Assembly (NCBI GenBank): GCA_002286855.1
Contig: NRSV01000021.1
Span: 310,001-374,000, forward strand
From: Bipolaris cookei
Lineage: Eukaryota > Ascomycota > Dothideomycetes > Pleosporales > Pleosporaceae
DNA length: 64,000 bases
Direction of reading: 5' to 3'
The notes under the pieces are model-generated. The model saw nothing but the letters and a program-made list of their open reading frames with translations, was not told the origin of the DNA and ran no database searches. Shown in pieces: positions 10,999-22,965 of the stretch. Both the position numbers and the translations under genes were made by a program. Positions within the stretch are counted from its first letter, which is position 1; each line of letters opens with the position of its first letter.

Positions 10999-12012
10999 TT
11001 ACTCAAAGACACTATACTCGATATCTATGTTGTCGTAAGCTGTCCAGAAGGGAAGCTCGTCGAGGGTGAAGCCATCGTCGCTGGGGATGGATGGTGGGCC
11101 TTTTGAGTGCAACACTATCCCTTCTTCGGGTTCCTCGACTTCGAGGATGTTGTTGGTGTTTGAGACACCCCGATCTACAAAGATCAGCGACTCTCTTCTT
11201 GGCCCACGTACACGTCGACGAAGCCGGCGTGCGCTTGGGTCAATGTCGTCCAGAGGGTCATTGTCGGAGTAGCTGCTATCGCCTTCAACGCTCTGGCTGT
11301 AGCTGCGTTTTTTGAAGATGCCGGCACTCCACCGCTTTTTCTTCTGTCGGTATTTGAGCACCCGCTTCTCATCGTCTGACGAGTCTTCCTCAAGCTGCAA
11401 TTCGTTCATTCTGGCAAATATCTCTGCTTTCACTCCGTTCCTTTCGCTCTTTGCGTCTTCGCAATGGTCCGGTTGGAGTACCTCTACATCACAGTCGTAG
11501 CCAGGGTCGTCATCCAGCTCTTCGAGGATGAATTGGGCCTTTTCGACACGGCGCAGGGGTGGCTGCTCGTCCGGTTCGCTTTCCTGGTCAGAATCATTCT
11601 CATCGTCGGAGTCGCGCTCAAACTCGGAATCTTCGCAGGTGGTGGCAGCGAAAGCTCGGTCAGAGTCTGAAGATGGGCGTGAGCATGGCTCGCATGACTG
11701 GGGGCGGGTAAAGCTGAATTGGTGGTTGAAGCCAGTGGGCTCGATGTACTCGAGCGGCGGTGTCTGGACGTAGTTGGCCATGCACTTGTACTGTGGAGAG
11801 GGCTGGCGTGGTGGGGGTGGGAAGCGACTGTGGGCTTCGGGGCTAGGCGTCATGGGCGGCGACTGGAGGTGCCCGTTAAGAGTGGTGACTGGCGGCTGGT
11901 GGTGGGCGGCCATAGTGTGGAGAGATATGGGGGAGGATGTGGATGGGAAAGATTGCGTCAGGCTGCTTGCAGCCAATTGCGAGGGCGTACGTATCAGTGG
12001 CACTGTGGACAA
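10999..12012 (-). CDS. Unknown acidic, disordered protein
   Basis: A single-exon frame of 337 codons that I do not recognise. The N-terminal third is rich in Pro, Ser, Thr and His (SPPMTPSPEAHSRFPPPP). A long acidic stretch follows (EDSEFERDSDDENDSDQE) and then two basic patches, KYRQKKKRWSAGIFKKRSYS and ARRLRRRVRGPRRESLIF. The end is acidic and aromatic (DELPFWTAYDNIDIEYSVF). The basic patches look like nuclear localisation or nucleic-acid-binding segments, and the Ser-rich flanks (RSYSQSVEGD) look like kinase targets; both are inferences. The start is the first Met of the frame, and a Met 33 residues in is an alternative. It diverges from COP1 across 1.28 kb. Confidence 0.7.
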   Translation of the reverse strand: MSTVPLIRTPSQLAASSLTQSFPSTSSPISLHTMAAHHQPPVTTLNGHLQSPPMTPSPEAHSRFPPPPRQPSPQYKCMANYVQTPPLEYIEPTGFNHQFSFTRPQSCEPCSRPSSDSDRAFAATTCEDSEFERDSDDENDSDQESEPDEQPPLRRVEKAQFILEELDDDPGYDCDVEVLQPDHCEDAKSERNGVKAEIFARMNELQLEEDSSDDEKRVLKYRQKKKRWSAGIFKKRSYSQSVEGDSSYSDNDPLDDIDPSARRLRRRVRGPRRESLIFVDRGVSNTNNILEVEEPEEGIVLHSKGPPSIPSDDGFTLDELPFWTAYDNIDIEYSVFE

Positions 12013-12657
12013 ATTGATGCGAATTGCTCAGGGGATCAGAGTCCGACGGGCGTGTCTAATCTTTGAAATACGGAAGAGAAGTTGCGCCGACTGTAGCATT
12101 CTGGAGGTGGCCCGAGAGTGTTTTACTGGGATATCTGAGCGGCGAGCTCGAGCGCAGAGGTGGAGAGGTTTTGGCAAGTCGAACCCTGCAACGCCCTGGC
12201 TTATCGTGCAGGAAGTCGAATGGGAGGTGCTACTAGAGGCAGCAATGCAGCAAACGTCGCTCGCAGAGAACCGGTCAGTTGTGGCGCGCAATGAGGAGAG
12301 CGTGATGGACGGGATGGGGGATGTGCACGAAGAAGAAGAAGAAGAGGAAGAGGAACAAGACAGGGCAAAGTCGTGGAGGTTGGAATTCCCGGCAGCGCTT
12401 GAGTGAAAGTGCGTGGTCGGGTCGCCAATTATCAGCAGCGTTTCAGCAGTGAGCTGGCCGGCCACGGAGCGGGTCTGCAGCATTGCTGCCCTTCTCATGT
12501 GCAGCGTCGCCTTGGTTGGATGACTCGGGCGCTGGCACGCAATGTGGTCGCGAACGATTAGTCGCAGCAGCAACTCGGGCACTCTACCTTGCGTCAGGCA
12601 GGATGGATGCCCAATGAGGTCAGCGAGCAAGATTATTCTGCACTGGGCGGCTAGGTG

Positions 12658-12682
12658 CTGGCACTGGCACTGGCACTGGCAC
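12658..12682. repeat. Hexanucleotide microsatellite (CTGGCA)n
   Basis: About four perfect copies of CTGGCA in tandem, upstream of COP1. Likely polymorphic between strains. Confidence 0.85.
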
Positions 12683-12967
12683 TACCACTCCACTGCCACG
12701 GCCAGCTGGCACAATCGTCGCATTGCTGACTTTGGCGGGGCTTCGTTGCGCTACTACAACCGCCCGCCCGGCCCACGTCTGCCGGCGAAGGGAGATTTGC
12801 GACGACGCGGCCCGCCAAAGTGAGGCTCTGCTCACGGACGCTCATGTGCAACGTGTACTGTAGTGTGCTGTACATATGGGTAGGCATTGTATTGTCGTTG
12901 AGGTTCCAAAATTGAAACACGCTTCTCGACCGGTGGCGATGCACGTACCATACTATTAGCACGTACT

Positions 12968-13010
12968 ACCATACCATACCATGCCATGCCATACCATGCC
13001 ATACCACGCC
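12968..13010. repeat. Pentanucleotide repeat CCAT(A/G)
   Basis: Roughly eight tandem copies of a five-base unit alternating CCATA and CCATG, ending in CCACG. It lies about 280 bp before the COP1 start codon, so it may sit in the promoter. Confidence 0.85.
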
Positions 13011-13289
13011 CAGGCGGGACGTCTCGAGTCGACTCACGTGACTCTTGGTGGGGAATGTACGCTAGTACCGCATCCGGCTAAGCGCACCTTGGAGGACAAT
13101 CCGAATGTTGCGTGGCATATCGAACATTGGCCTGAGCAGCTCAGGCGGAGGCAGCCACAACCACAGATAATAGCAAACACCGTGTTTCTTTCTCTTGTTC
13201 ATATACCCCGGCTCCCGTGCGCCCGCCCTCCCTTGCATTGACTCCTCCGTGGCCCACAGTGAAGCGGCGGCTTCGTCCTCAATCCCGCC

Positions 13290-16200
13290 ATGTCGTCGTC
13301 TCCTTCCATGTTGACCAAGGTAGACAGCTCTGCGCTTTTTGTATGCGAGCACGCCAGCTAACCCGCATCAGTTCGAGTCAAAGTCCTCGCGTGCAAAGGG
13401 CATTGCCTTTCACCCAAAAAGGTACCTGCGCCCGCGACTATTTGGGCCAGTTGTTCTCTGCTGACCGCCCCAAAAGACCATGGATCCTCGTATCGCTACA
13501 CTCGTCGACTATCCAGCTATGGGACTACCGCATGGGAACCCTCATTGATCGCTTCGAAGAACATGACGGGCCGGTCCGCGGCGTTGACTTTCACAAGACG
13601 CAGCCATTGTGAGCATTCTGCACCACCTGGCCATTTCCGTAGCCATATACTGAGACGTGCAGGTTTGTCTCGGGCGGTGATGATTACAAGATCAAGGTCT
13701 GGTCATACCAGACGCGGCGCTGCCTCTTCACACTGAACGGCCACTTGGACTATGTCCGAACCGTCTTCTTCCACCACGAGCTGCCATGGATATTGAGTAG
13801 CTCCGACGACCGTAAGCGCATGTCACCATCAGCCGACATGCTCGCTAACACATACCAGAGACCATCCGTATATGGAATTGGCAAAATCGTAAGTGTCTCC
13901 AGTCCCTTCTGCAAAGCATTGCTAACATATCCAGGTTCACTGAGTAAGTTCATCTCGAGTCCTCGCAGCCGTCCAATCTAACTTCGCCCAAGTCTGCACG
14001 ATGACCGGCCACAACCACTATACTATGTGTGCGCAGTTTCATCCCAAGGAAGATTTGATTGTTTCTGCCTCACTCGACCAGTCCGTTCGCGTCTGGGACA
14101 TCTCAGGGTTGAGAAAGAAGCATTCGGCACCACAGGCTATGTCATTTGAGGACCAAATGGCACGCGCCAACCAGAACCAAGCAGACATGTTCGGAAACAC
14201 AGATGCTGTTGTCAAATTTGTCCTCGAAGGCCATGACCGAGGTGTGAACTGGGTCGCATTCCACCCCACATTGCCATTGATTGTTTCCGCGGGTGACGAT
14301 CGCCTCGTCAAGTTGTGGAGGATGTCAGAAACAAAGGCGTGGGAGGTGGACACTTGTCGGGGACATTTCCAGAACGCATCTGCGTGTTTGTTCCACCCCC
14401 ACCAGGACTTGATACTCTCGGTTGGCGAGGACAAGACAATCCGTGTATGGGATCTCAACAGGCGAACATCAGTCCAATCTTTCAAGAGGGAGAACGACCG
14501 CTTCTGGGTCATCGCAGCACATCCTGAGATCAACTTGTTCGCCGCTGGTCACGACAATGGAGTAATGGTGTTCAAACTGGAGCGCGAGCGACCCGCATCC
14601 GCCGTATACCAGAACAACCTCTTCTACATCACCAAGGAGAAGCATGTGCGCTCGTACGATTTCCAAAAGAACCTCGAATCGCCATCAATGCTGTCTCTCA
14701 AGAAGCTAGGAAGCGCCTGGGTACCTCCACGGACACTCTCCTACAACCCTGCTGAACGCTCAATCCTGGTCACATCTCCAGCGGACAGTGGAACATACGA
14801 GCTCATCAGCCTTCCACGCGACCCTTCAGGAGCAGTAGAACCCACGGACACCAAGCGCGGCTCTGGAAACTCTGCTGTATTCGTGGCTAGGAACCGATTT
14901 GCAGTCTTCAACCAGTCCAACCAGCAGATTGATATCAAGGACCTCAGCAACTCCACCACCAAGACCATCAAGCCTCCTTATGGAACAACTGACATCTACT
15001 TTGGTGGAACCGGTAACCTGCTCTTGATTACGCCTACCTCTGTTGTTCTTTATGACATCCAGGCTAAGAAGAACCTTGCTGAGCTATCTGTGAATGGCGT
15101 AAAGTATGTTGTTTGGTCATCAGATGGACTGCATGTGGCTCTCTTGAGTAAGCACAATGTCACAATTGCGACAAAGAACTTGGAGCAGGTTAGCACTCTG
15201 CATGAGACGATCCGCATCAAGAGCGCAGTCTTCGACGATACTGGAGTCCTGCTTTACTCTACCTTGAACCACATTAAGTACAGTTTGATGAATGGCGACA
15301 ATGGAATTGTCCGCACTCTCGAGCAAACTGTATATCTCGTCAGGGTCAAGGGCCGCAACGTATACTGCCTGGACAGAGCCGCAAAACCCAAGATTCTCCA
15401 GATTGACCCTACCGAATATCGATTCAAGCTTGCCCTCGTAAAGCGAAACTACGACGAGATGCTCAACATTATCAAGACTTCAAGCTTGGTTGGACAGAGC
15501 ATCATCTCCTACCTCCAGAAGAAGGGATATCCTGAAATTGCTCTTCAGTTTGTTCAGGATCCCCAGACACGATTCGAGCTTGCCATTGAATGCGGTAACC
15601 TTGAGGTTGCGGTAGAGATGGCAAAGCAACTTGATCGCCCCAAGCTCTGGCAGCGATTGAGCAACGAAGCATTGGCACACGGCAACCATCAAACCGTGGA
15701 AATGACATATCAGAGTAAGTACTTCTAGTATTTAATATGAATCTCGCTAAACATTGGACAACAGAACTACGGAACTTTGATAAGTTGTCGTTCCTCTACC
15801 TCACAACAGGTGATCAGGACAAGCTGAAGCGCATGGCCAAGATTGCAGAGCATCGCGGAGACATGACCGCCCGATTTCAGAACGCACTCTACTTGAGTGA
15901 CGTGCAGAATCGGATAGAAATGTTCCAAGAGCTCGACCTGTATCCCCTGGCGTACGCCACAGCCAAAGCCCAAGGTCTCAAGGAACAAGCACAGTCTATC
16001 CTGGAAGCTGCAGGTGTCTCGGAAGACCAGATCAAGTTGCCTTCGATAGGCAGCCCTCTTGCACCCGTGAAGCCCATTGTACCGACTTACCAAGCGAATT
16101 GGCCAACGCGTGCGGCTTCTTCGACTGTCTTTGAGAAGGCTCTTCAAGGCGAGGTTGAAGGCATTGGATCCGAGGAGCCTGGAGCCAACGGCTATGGTGA

Positions 16201-17358
16201 CGAAGATCTGCTCGGCGAAGCAGAAACCACTGGTGCTGCAGCCGACCTTGGAGGGGACGAAGAAGACGACATTGGCGGATGGGACATGGGCGATGATGCC
16301 GAGGTTGAAGCAGAGGACGATTTTGTCGAGGTTGAGGGTGCTGAAGCCGGTGCAGGAAGCAGCGAAGCCGACCTCTGGGCACGGAACTCGCCTTTGGCAG
16401 CAGACCACGTTGCTGCCGGCTCCTTTGACACCGCCATGCAGCTGCTCAACCGTCAAGTCGGCGCAGTCAACTTTGCCCCTCTTGAGGAGCGGTTCCAAGA
16501 GATTTACCAAGCGACGCGGACATTTTTGCCCGCTACGCCCAATATGCCATCATTAGTCAACTATGTGCGAAGGACAGTGGATGAGACCGACTCGCGGAAA
16601 ATCTTGCCGATTATTCCACGGGATTTGGAATCTATACTGTCTAATGACTTGACTGCTGGCAAGCAAGCTCTGGTCAAGAACAAGCTGGAAGATGGTATTG
16701 CGACATTCAGGAAGCTACTGCAGCTCATCATGGTCAACGTTGTCTCGTCTCAAGCTGAGCTCTCTGACGTAAGCTCCCTCAAGTGACCTACACTAAACCT
16801 GCAACTAACAGATTACTCTAGGCAAGGAAGGCGATCAACACTGCTACCCAATACATTCTCGCCATGACCATTGAGCTGGAGCGCCGCAAGCTGCTCAACG
16901 GTGCTACAGACATCTCTGCTCTCTCTGATGCGGACAAGAAGCGTGTCCTGGAGCTATCAGCCTACTTTACCATCCCCGAGGTCGAAGGCCCACACAAGTC
17001 GATCCCGCTTTCTGCGGCTATGAACTTTGCGCACAAGAACAAGCAGCTGAACACTGCGCTTAACTTTGCAAATGCCCTGCTTGATCGCACCGGCAACGCC
17101 AAGATGAAGGAGTCAGCCAAGCGCGTCAAGACGATTGCCGAGAGGAATCCCAGTGACGCGATTGAGATTGACTTTGACCAGTTTGCCGACTTTGACATTT
17201 GCGCTGCTAGTCTGACGCCCATCTACACTGGACAGCCGTCGGTCACGAGTCCGTACAGCGGGGCCAAGTACCACGCTAGGTACAAGGGTACTGTGTGCAA
17301 GATTGATGGTATCAGTCAGATCGGAGCACCGGCCAGTGGACTACGGCTTGTTGGATGA
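13290..17358 (+). CDS. COP1: Coatomer subunit alpha (COPI coat)
   Basis: Alpha-COP is the large scaffold of the COPI coat and binds dilysine cargo tails for Golgi-to-ER retrieval. Nine exons (13290..13319, 13372..13421, 13477..13608, 13663..13811, 13859..13888, 13935..13943, 13993..15714, 15765..16768, 16822..17358) give 1220 aa. WD40 repeats fill the first third (VSGGDDYKIKVWSY, GHLDYVRTVFFH, VSASLDQSVRVWDISGLRKK). The alpha-solenoid follows, then an acidic linker (GDEEDDIGGWDMGDDAEVE) and the conserved C-terminal domain that binds epsilon-COP, ending near CKIDGISQIGAPASGL. Exon 5 is 30 nt and exon 6 only 9 nt; the microexon completes WNWQNRSLICTMTGHNHY. Many introns crowd the 5' end, a frequent feature of old, conserved fungal genes. 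No truncation seen. Confidence 0.96.
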
Positions 17359-18274
17359 GAAAGTTGAAGATGCGGGGCGAAAGTTTTGTAGTGCTTGATG
17401 GTTGACAAACTTGTATGCTTAGCGTTTTCCATGACACTTGTCAGCGGGGGGGGGGTTGAAAGGGAGTAAAAGGGAGGAGGGGGGAAAGGAAAAAAGGCAT
17501 ATGGGCTGGCAAAGATTGGAGGGGGGAAAAGAAAGAAAGAAAGAAAGTTCAATAGCTTTTTTGTTCTTTTGTCTTTGCTAAGCTTTGTACTAGAGGGTTT
17601 CCGAAACATGGCTACGCAGGTGATGGAATGGGGGACTGAGAAAATGCGATATGAAGTATAATGTTGAATCCATTTTGATGATTTTGATGATGATGAGGTT
17701 TTGATTATGTTAGTGCTATTGATGCTGTTGGGAGGGCGCTTGTTTTGTTGGTATGAAGTGACGTATGTATACATGTCGCACGAGGAAGCAGGTTTCTCTG
17801 TTGGAGCATGTGTAAGGTCAAAGGGGGGGGGAAGAGAGATAGAACTGTACGACATGGATGATGGTGTCAATGTGGAAAAGATGATATGATGTTCCTATTC
17901 TTATGTCGAGGCGGTTTATTTTTGAATGGATCAATAAGTCATCTCATAGTTAGGGATTGAAAGTAAAAAGAGATTATTGCATTCGATTGCAAAAGGTTAA
18001 ATCTAAAGTTAATTACGGCATGCATGTACTTGCAGTACTTTCTTAAAGGGCGTAAAAAAAGGAAATGTTGACATTTAAGCAGAAATAGGAAAAGAGGTAT
18101 CAAGCGTGATTACAAAAAGAAAGTCAGAAGCCCCTATACTCCAGCCTTTCGCCTAACCAAATTTGCCACATTTTCGTTGTTGTTCACATGATCCAAGTCT
18201 TTAATGGTGTCCTAGCAATACTTTTCTTGTTGTGAAGGCTTCGTTGTGTCGACGTGGTTCTGATCGTAGGGTGC
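17359..18274. other. 3' intergenic region between convergent genes
   Basis: COP1 and the RCR-like gene converge here. The DNA is rich in G and A homopolymers (runs of G near 17446 and 17822, AAAG repeats near 17530), typical of 3' flanks. No gene is visible. Confidence 0.6.
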
Positions 18275-18765
18275 TTAAGCTTTGGCTGGTGGAGGGCCTG
18301 GTGGTGGTGCATAACCGCCTCCGCCATAGGTGGGCTGCGGCGACTGAAGCTCGACACCATTTTGCTGACCATAGTAGTTTTGGTTTGCGCCACCTCCGTA
18401 GTAACTGTTGTTGTTTGTGACGGCGTCATAGGGAGGGGCGGGTTGGTTTGCGTAGTATGGCTGGGCGTTATACTGGTTGTTGTTTTGGTTGTTGTAGAGA
18501 CCAGGACGAGCGGCCCAGCCTGTTCCGTAGAAAGGCTTGCGGCCTGCCTTGCGGCGGCGACGCGCTGTTAAGCAGCTGTGGGTACGCGTTAGTTTTTGCT
18601 TTCTGAGAATGTATGTGGTGATAGACAATGGACTTACGAGCAGAGTACAAAGAGTAGGAGGAAGCCGACAACGACGACGACGAGGACTACCCATCGGACC
18701 CAATTGTTCCAGGCTGAGCTTCTGCAGCGCCTGTAGCCATAATTGTCGATGTAACACCTAGCCAT
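18275..18765 (-). CDS. RCR-family membrane protein (Congo red resistance)
   Basis: Exons complement(18275..18575, 18638..18765) give 142 aa. The intron 18576-18637 starts GTAAGT and ends at the first of two possible acceptors (CCCACAG); only this choice keeps frame. The N-terminus is short, then comes one hydrophobic segment (WVVLVVVVVGFLLLFVLC), a juxtamembrane SCLTARRRRKAGRKPFYGTG block, and a Gln/Asn/Tyr/Gly-rich tail with PAPPYDA, a PPxY-type ligand for Rsp5/NEDD4 ubiquitin ligases. This is the layout of yeast Rcr1/Rcr2, which affect chitin deposition and endosomal sorting of plasma-membrane proteins. The family call rests on the CxxARRRRKxG and GTGW block plus the layout; the exact function in this fungus is inference. 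Confidence 0.82.
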
Positions 18766-21312
18766 GGTGTGTTAGAGTGATGTTTGTCGGTGTGGAAGTT
18801 GTCACAACGCAAAAGAGTAGTAGTAATAGTAGTAATAGTAGTAGTGAAGGAAGGTGTGTGGAATTGGGGCTGAGAGTTTGGAGGAAACCAGGGTACAAAA
18901 ACAAAAAAAGATGGCTCAATGTTGGCAGACGTAGAGTATGAGAAGATGCCGATGGAAGCGGATTCGAATGACGTTGTGACGTCGTATGTTGCAAAGGACC
19001 CAAGGCGAGTTCTCATACCCTAGCCACTGCTGCCGATAGCCGGGCCAGCTCGCGCAGTAACAAAGCACCGCCACTCTTGGAAACATGAAAATCAGTGGCG
19101 CACAAACTTACCCGTCATTATCCCAGTAGACCTGTCTAGCCTGTAGATGCATGGTTGTAGCAGGGCAAATTATCAATCTGTAGGTACTATGTAGTAGGGG
19201 AAGGAAGAGAGAGGCGTAAAGTAGAAGGGCGAGTGAGAGGACAGAGCAGAGGAATGACGAAGTGCATGACCATATAAGCCGGAGCAGGCAAGGATCCGAC
19301 GGGTGCTCAGCCACAAACCAAGAGCAACCCCGCTTGGCACGACGTGGAAAGAGTTTAGCCGCGCAGACCATTAACGGCGCCTGCGCCAGCATGGGTGGCG
19401 ACCACGACTACAACTACGAGCGCATTTGTGCCCGGACGGTGCTAGCGCCAACGAGAACCCTCTAGATGGGCGTTTGGGGGGGAGGGGGGTTTGGCGGAAA
19501 AGTCGCTGCGGCTTTTTCATGTAGTACTCACTCAGCCCTGCGGGAATGGTCCATACGTCATCTGACCAAACACACCACCGCTCGGTCCGGCGCAGTATGT
19601 ACGGTGGTGGCTACTACCGTATTGCAGCTTACGAAGCAGCATGAAACAACGAAACACATACATGAACAGTAGAGTAAGGGAGATTGTTTGGTCGTGTTTC
19701 CTCCATTGCATGCACCTGTTTGAGGTTGAGATGTATGTATGTTGTAGAGTAGTCGCATAAATCATGCTGTCTGTTGCGCTCGGGACGTATGCCGAGTCTA
19801 GTCCGAAAACGAGCACTAGGCGTTGGAGCTGGGCGCTGGTGGTGTGAGACAAGTGGCGCGCCACTGCTGAGTTGTCCGTGGATTGGATTCAACATGGACT
19901 TTGTACAAGATGGCGTTGGCGTTGTGGTTGACTAGTAGTGTTGTAAGCATTGATGGATGAGGAGGCATGGTACAATTAACCTACGTACGCCTACCAATAG
20001 AAGTAAACTGACCCATGCTGTTACCTGTTGTTAACACCAGTTGAGGCTTACATACTACTACATATACATATCACTATATATACCTAGTATGTACATATGT
20101 ACGTAGTTTATACGTTTACATGTGCGTATCTGTATGCAGTAGTATACCATTCCAACCCCACAATCCTCACCCACGCCACAAGCATGCCCCAAAGCCGTTC
20201 ACGCCAGACGTCCCTCGCCCCGCCAGCTCATCGGTTCCGTGGGCTACGGCCCTTGGGCAGGCCGGGGGTTGCAGCGCTCGCGACGTGTCGGCCCAATGAG
20301 GGCCTCGGAGCGCAGCGTTGGCCGCGAGACGCTAATGCAGGATGAGTTGTTCAACTGGTGCTGGCATGGATTTACCTGGGGTCCGCCAATCTGCCAGCCT
20401 GCATTGTGCGAAATAATAGTTGTTTGTCCCTCACCGTCGCTTCTTGTCGCTTTGTGCATTGATCCTCTTCTCTCCTTGGGGCCCTTGCTGTCACCTCTGC
20501 CCGTCAAGTCTTCGGCCCAAGCCTGTCTCTGCGCCTCCCCGTGTCACCCAAGTCGTTCCCCCGTCAAACTGGCCCATTTCAAACCACCACAACCCGCCGG
20601 ACCGCCCGCCCTGCAAGAAAAAATAAAACAAAATCCAGGAGCAGCTCCAGTACGGGCGCCCGCAATTGCTTTCCACCCTTAATCCCCCGCCCTATTCCCA
20701 CACGCTGTCAGAACAAAAACCTGGCGTTCATGCGCCCCGGCGCACAAGGCTTTCGAGTCACGAGCAAACTCAACACACGGACTAGTCACCAGAGACTACA
20801 AGATTCCATTCTACCGCTGCCACTCTCACGTCACTCCCCATGGAGCCGCATAAGGGATCACGCACGCGCAACAAAACCATGCCCAAACCCGCTCTCGGAA
20901 CCCCCCCCCCCCCCCCCACATCTTCTCCTCACTTCTTAACACCCACAACATGGTCGCTCCAATATAAAACAATCAAAATCATACAGGACGCAACGTGGCC
21001 TGCCGCCATAATACTAGTAATATATAAAAAAGCCGTAAACGAGTCGAGAGCTGGGGAACTGGATTGGCCATCGCTAGCCTGCAGAGCGATCTGCCCGTCT
21101 TTTCTTCCATCAAGTCGTAAGAATCATTAAAGATATCGTAGAAAGCTGACGACCGTAACTCGTAAGAATCAAACCACGTCGGCGGCCGTAAAAAAGTTGC
21201 CATCAAAAAAACACCCCCCCTCCCCCCAAACCGAATGCGTTGCGAGCGTCGTGTGGCCCATAACACCCCGTCGGTCACGTTACCGCCCGATTGAATACAA
21301 ACACAAACTACC
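18766..21312. other. 2.5 kb gene-poor region with low-complexity tracts
   Basis: No supportable gene. It includes a TAC/TAT-rich tract at about 20045-20115, a C17 homopolymer at 20901-20917 and a Pro-coding, C-rich stretch around 20500-20700 that creates long but meaningless frames (for example 20239-20682). The right end is the 3' flank of ARL8, the left end the RCR-like promoter. Confidence 0.5.
20901..20917. repeat. Poly-C homopolymer (17 nt)
   Basis: An uninterrupted run of 17 C. Its length is likely to be unreliable in the assembly and variable between isolates. Confidence 0.85.
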
Positions 21313-22424
21313 TTATTTGCTGGCCCGGGCAATCAGCCACTGCAGCACAGCGTCCAGATTCGTCTCTTCCTTTGCGCTGATGCCGTAGCAGCTCACTTCG
21401 CGGTGCGACACTGACTTGAGGTCCAACGCCTCAATCAGCTCATCCACCGAAAGCTTGTTGGGCAAGTCCGACTTGTTGCCCAGGACAAGGAGCGGGATTC
21501 CCTCCAGATTCGGCTTTTCCAGCAACAGCTTGAGCTCCTCGCCAGCGACGGGCAAAGCCTCTTTGTCAGCCGAGTCGACGATGAACCTGTCCCGATAAGC
21601 ACAAGTCGACCATCACATGCGAACCACACGTACACAATAGCATTTACCCCACGGCAGTACCGCTCCCACATGGAACGAAACCTAGGCTGGCCTCCCAGGT
21701 CCCAACTGTTGCCCATGGTCAGCAGATGCGCCTTGGTCTAGCTCTCGTTCCCCACCCCGCAAGCCTCGCTCAAACGGGAATGGCGCTGCAAGAGCCGAAC
21801 GTGCGTGACCCAGGACTGAGATAAAGAATACTTACCACTTCAAGGTAACATGGCCTTTCTGCACACGCTTCATGTTGAAGCCAACGGTGGGGATGGAGCT
21901 AGGGCCATTGTCAGCGCATGGACCCCACTACCATGACGCTCATGGTTGCGCGAAGCAGTAGCATCGGCGTCGTCGTGAAACATTGTCGCCGTATGCTTGC
22001 GCACCTCGCGACAAATTCTAACTTACTCAACAGTGAACTCTCCGCCCTAGACAACAATCAGTCAGCTCGCCATCCACCAGAATGAAGCATGGCGGAATGT
22101 CATCGTAATTCTCCGCATCAGGAAGCGACTCACCGCCAGAACCCTCAACAGCGACGTCTTGCCAGCGTTTTGCAATCCAATCATGGTGATGTCCATCTCA
22201 GTCGCCCTAGATTATATGAGCAGTCAGCGTCTTCCATCTCAGGCCATCGTCGCCCGTGACTTTGCGTTTCTTTTGGAGGGTTACTAGAGCCGGCCAGATG
22301 AGAGGCATCAAATAGCGCACGAGACATGCCAGGCGTGGGCAAGTGATGAACAGAAAGCAGACAGATAGGCGTACCAGAATAGGCGGAGCAGCCAGTCGTA
22401 GATGCGACGGAAGAGGTTCGCCAT
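21313..22424 (-). CDS. ARL8: ARF-like small GTPase ARL8
   Basis: Small GTPase of the Arl8 group, which in animals recruits motor adaptors and tethers to lysosomes; the fungal role is probably on the vacuole or endosomes (inference). Six exons, complement(21313..21586, 21634..21705, 21836..21898, 22027..22046, 22134..22206, 22375..22424), give 183 aa against about 186 for animal Arl8. Motifs: G1 GLQNAGKTSLL, switch I with TVGFNMK, G3 WDLGGQPRFRSMWERYC, G4 NKSD and G5 SAK. The N-terminal helix MANLFRRIYDWLLRLFW is amphipathic and lacks a glycine at position 2, so there is no myristoylation. One exon is only 20 nt and all joins keep frame. It diverges from RPA135 with 541 bp between start codons. 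Confidence 0.94.
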
Positions 22425-22965
22425 GGCCGTTGTCGCGATGGGATACTGACTCGATGGTGTTGCAGTCTGGTTGTGAGGATTGGTGATGTACGAGCGATGG
22501 AGGAAGCCTGGGAACCTTGATCCTTGCTGCGGGGCATGTAGTAGGCGTGATCGCCGGGTAGTTAGCAGTAGCAACCGCAGAATGACGACGAGTCAACCGT
22601 GACTGGAGATGCGGAGAGGTGCCAGGCAATGCTGTGAGGAAGTAGAGAAGCAGAGCTGTGCCGCCCTAACGAAAGCCAGGAGTGGTTCACGCTGCAGCAC
22701 AGTGATGGAGCCGCCGCGGCGTGTGACTTTGGGCCCATGGCGCTAGACAGGGGTCTGCCGATGTGGCCTACCGGACTAGTCTAGGAAAAAAGTTCGAGAT
22801 TGGCATCGCAACTTCACCATCCATCGCCCTTGCAGCCCGCCGTGCACACCCTCACAGCCCTGCCTGCTGCTATCCCCCGAATTTGCTCGTCCATGATTCA
22901 GTGAGCTGCGCCATCTTTTCCTTCACTGTTTTCCAACCGCAGAGCACAGCCCACTCGCGGAAACC
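22425..22965. promoter_or_regulatory. Divergent ARL8/RPA135 upstream region
   Basis: 541 bp between divergent start codons. It must hold both promoters. I see no strong TATA element and no coding content beyond accidental frames on the minus strand. Confidence 0.45.

Larger units (their letters stand above)
12013..13289. other. Divergent intergenic region with short tandem repeats
   Basis: Between the acidic unknown protein and COP1. It contains a GAA/GAG purine tract near 12329-12360, a (CTGGCA) repeat at 12658-12682 and a CCATA/CCATG pentamer array near 12968-13010. Long frames on both strands (for example 12028-12630 minus) come from the repeats and biased composition. I see no gene. Confidence 0.55.

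Noticed and set aside
11774..12630. Long frames on both strands (210 and 200 codons)
   Set aside because: They overlap the N-terminus of the acidic unknown protein and its upstream purine tract, and the composition is driven by GAA/GAG repeats.
20239..20682. 147-codon plus frame
   Set aside because: C-rich low-complexity DNA gives Pro/Ser/Leu-rich text with no motif; no good start context or splice partner.
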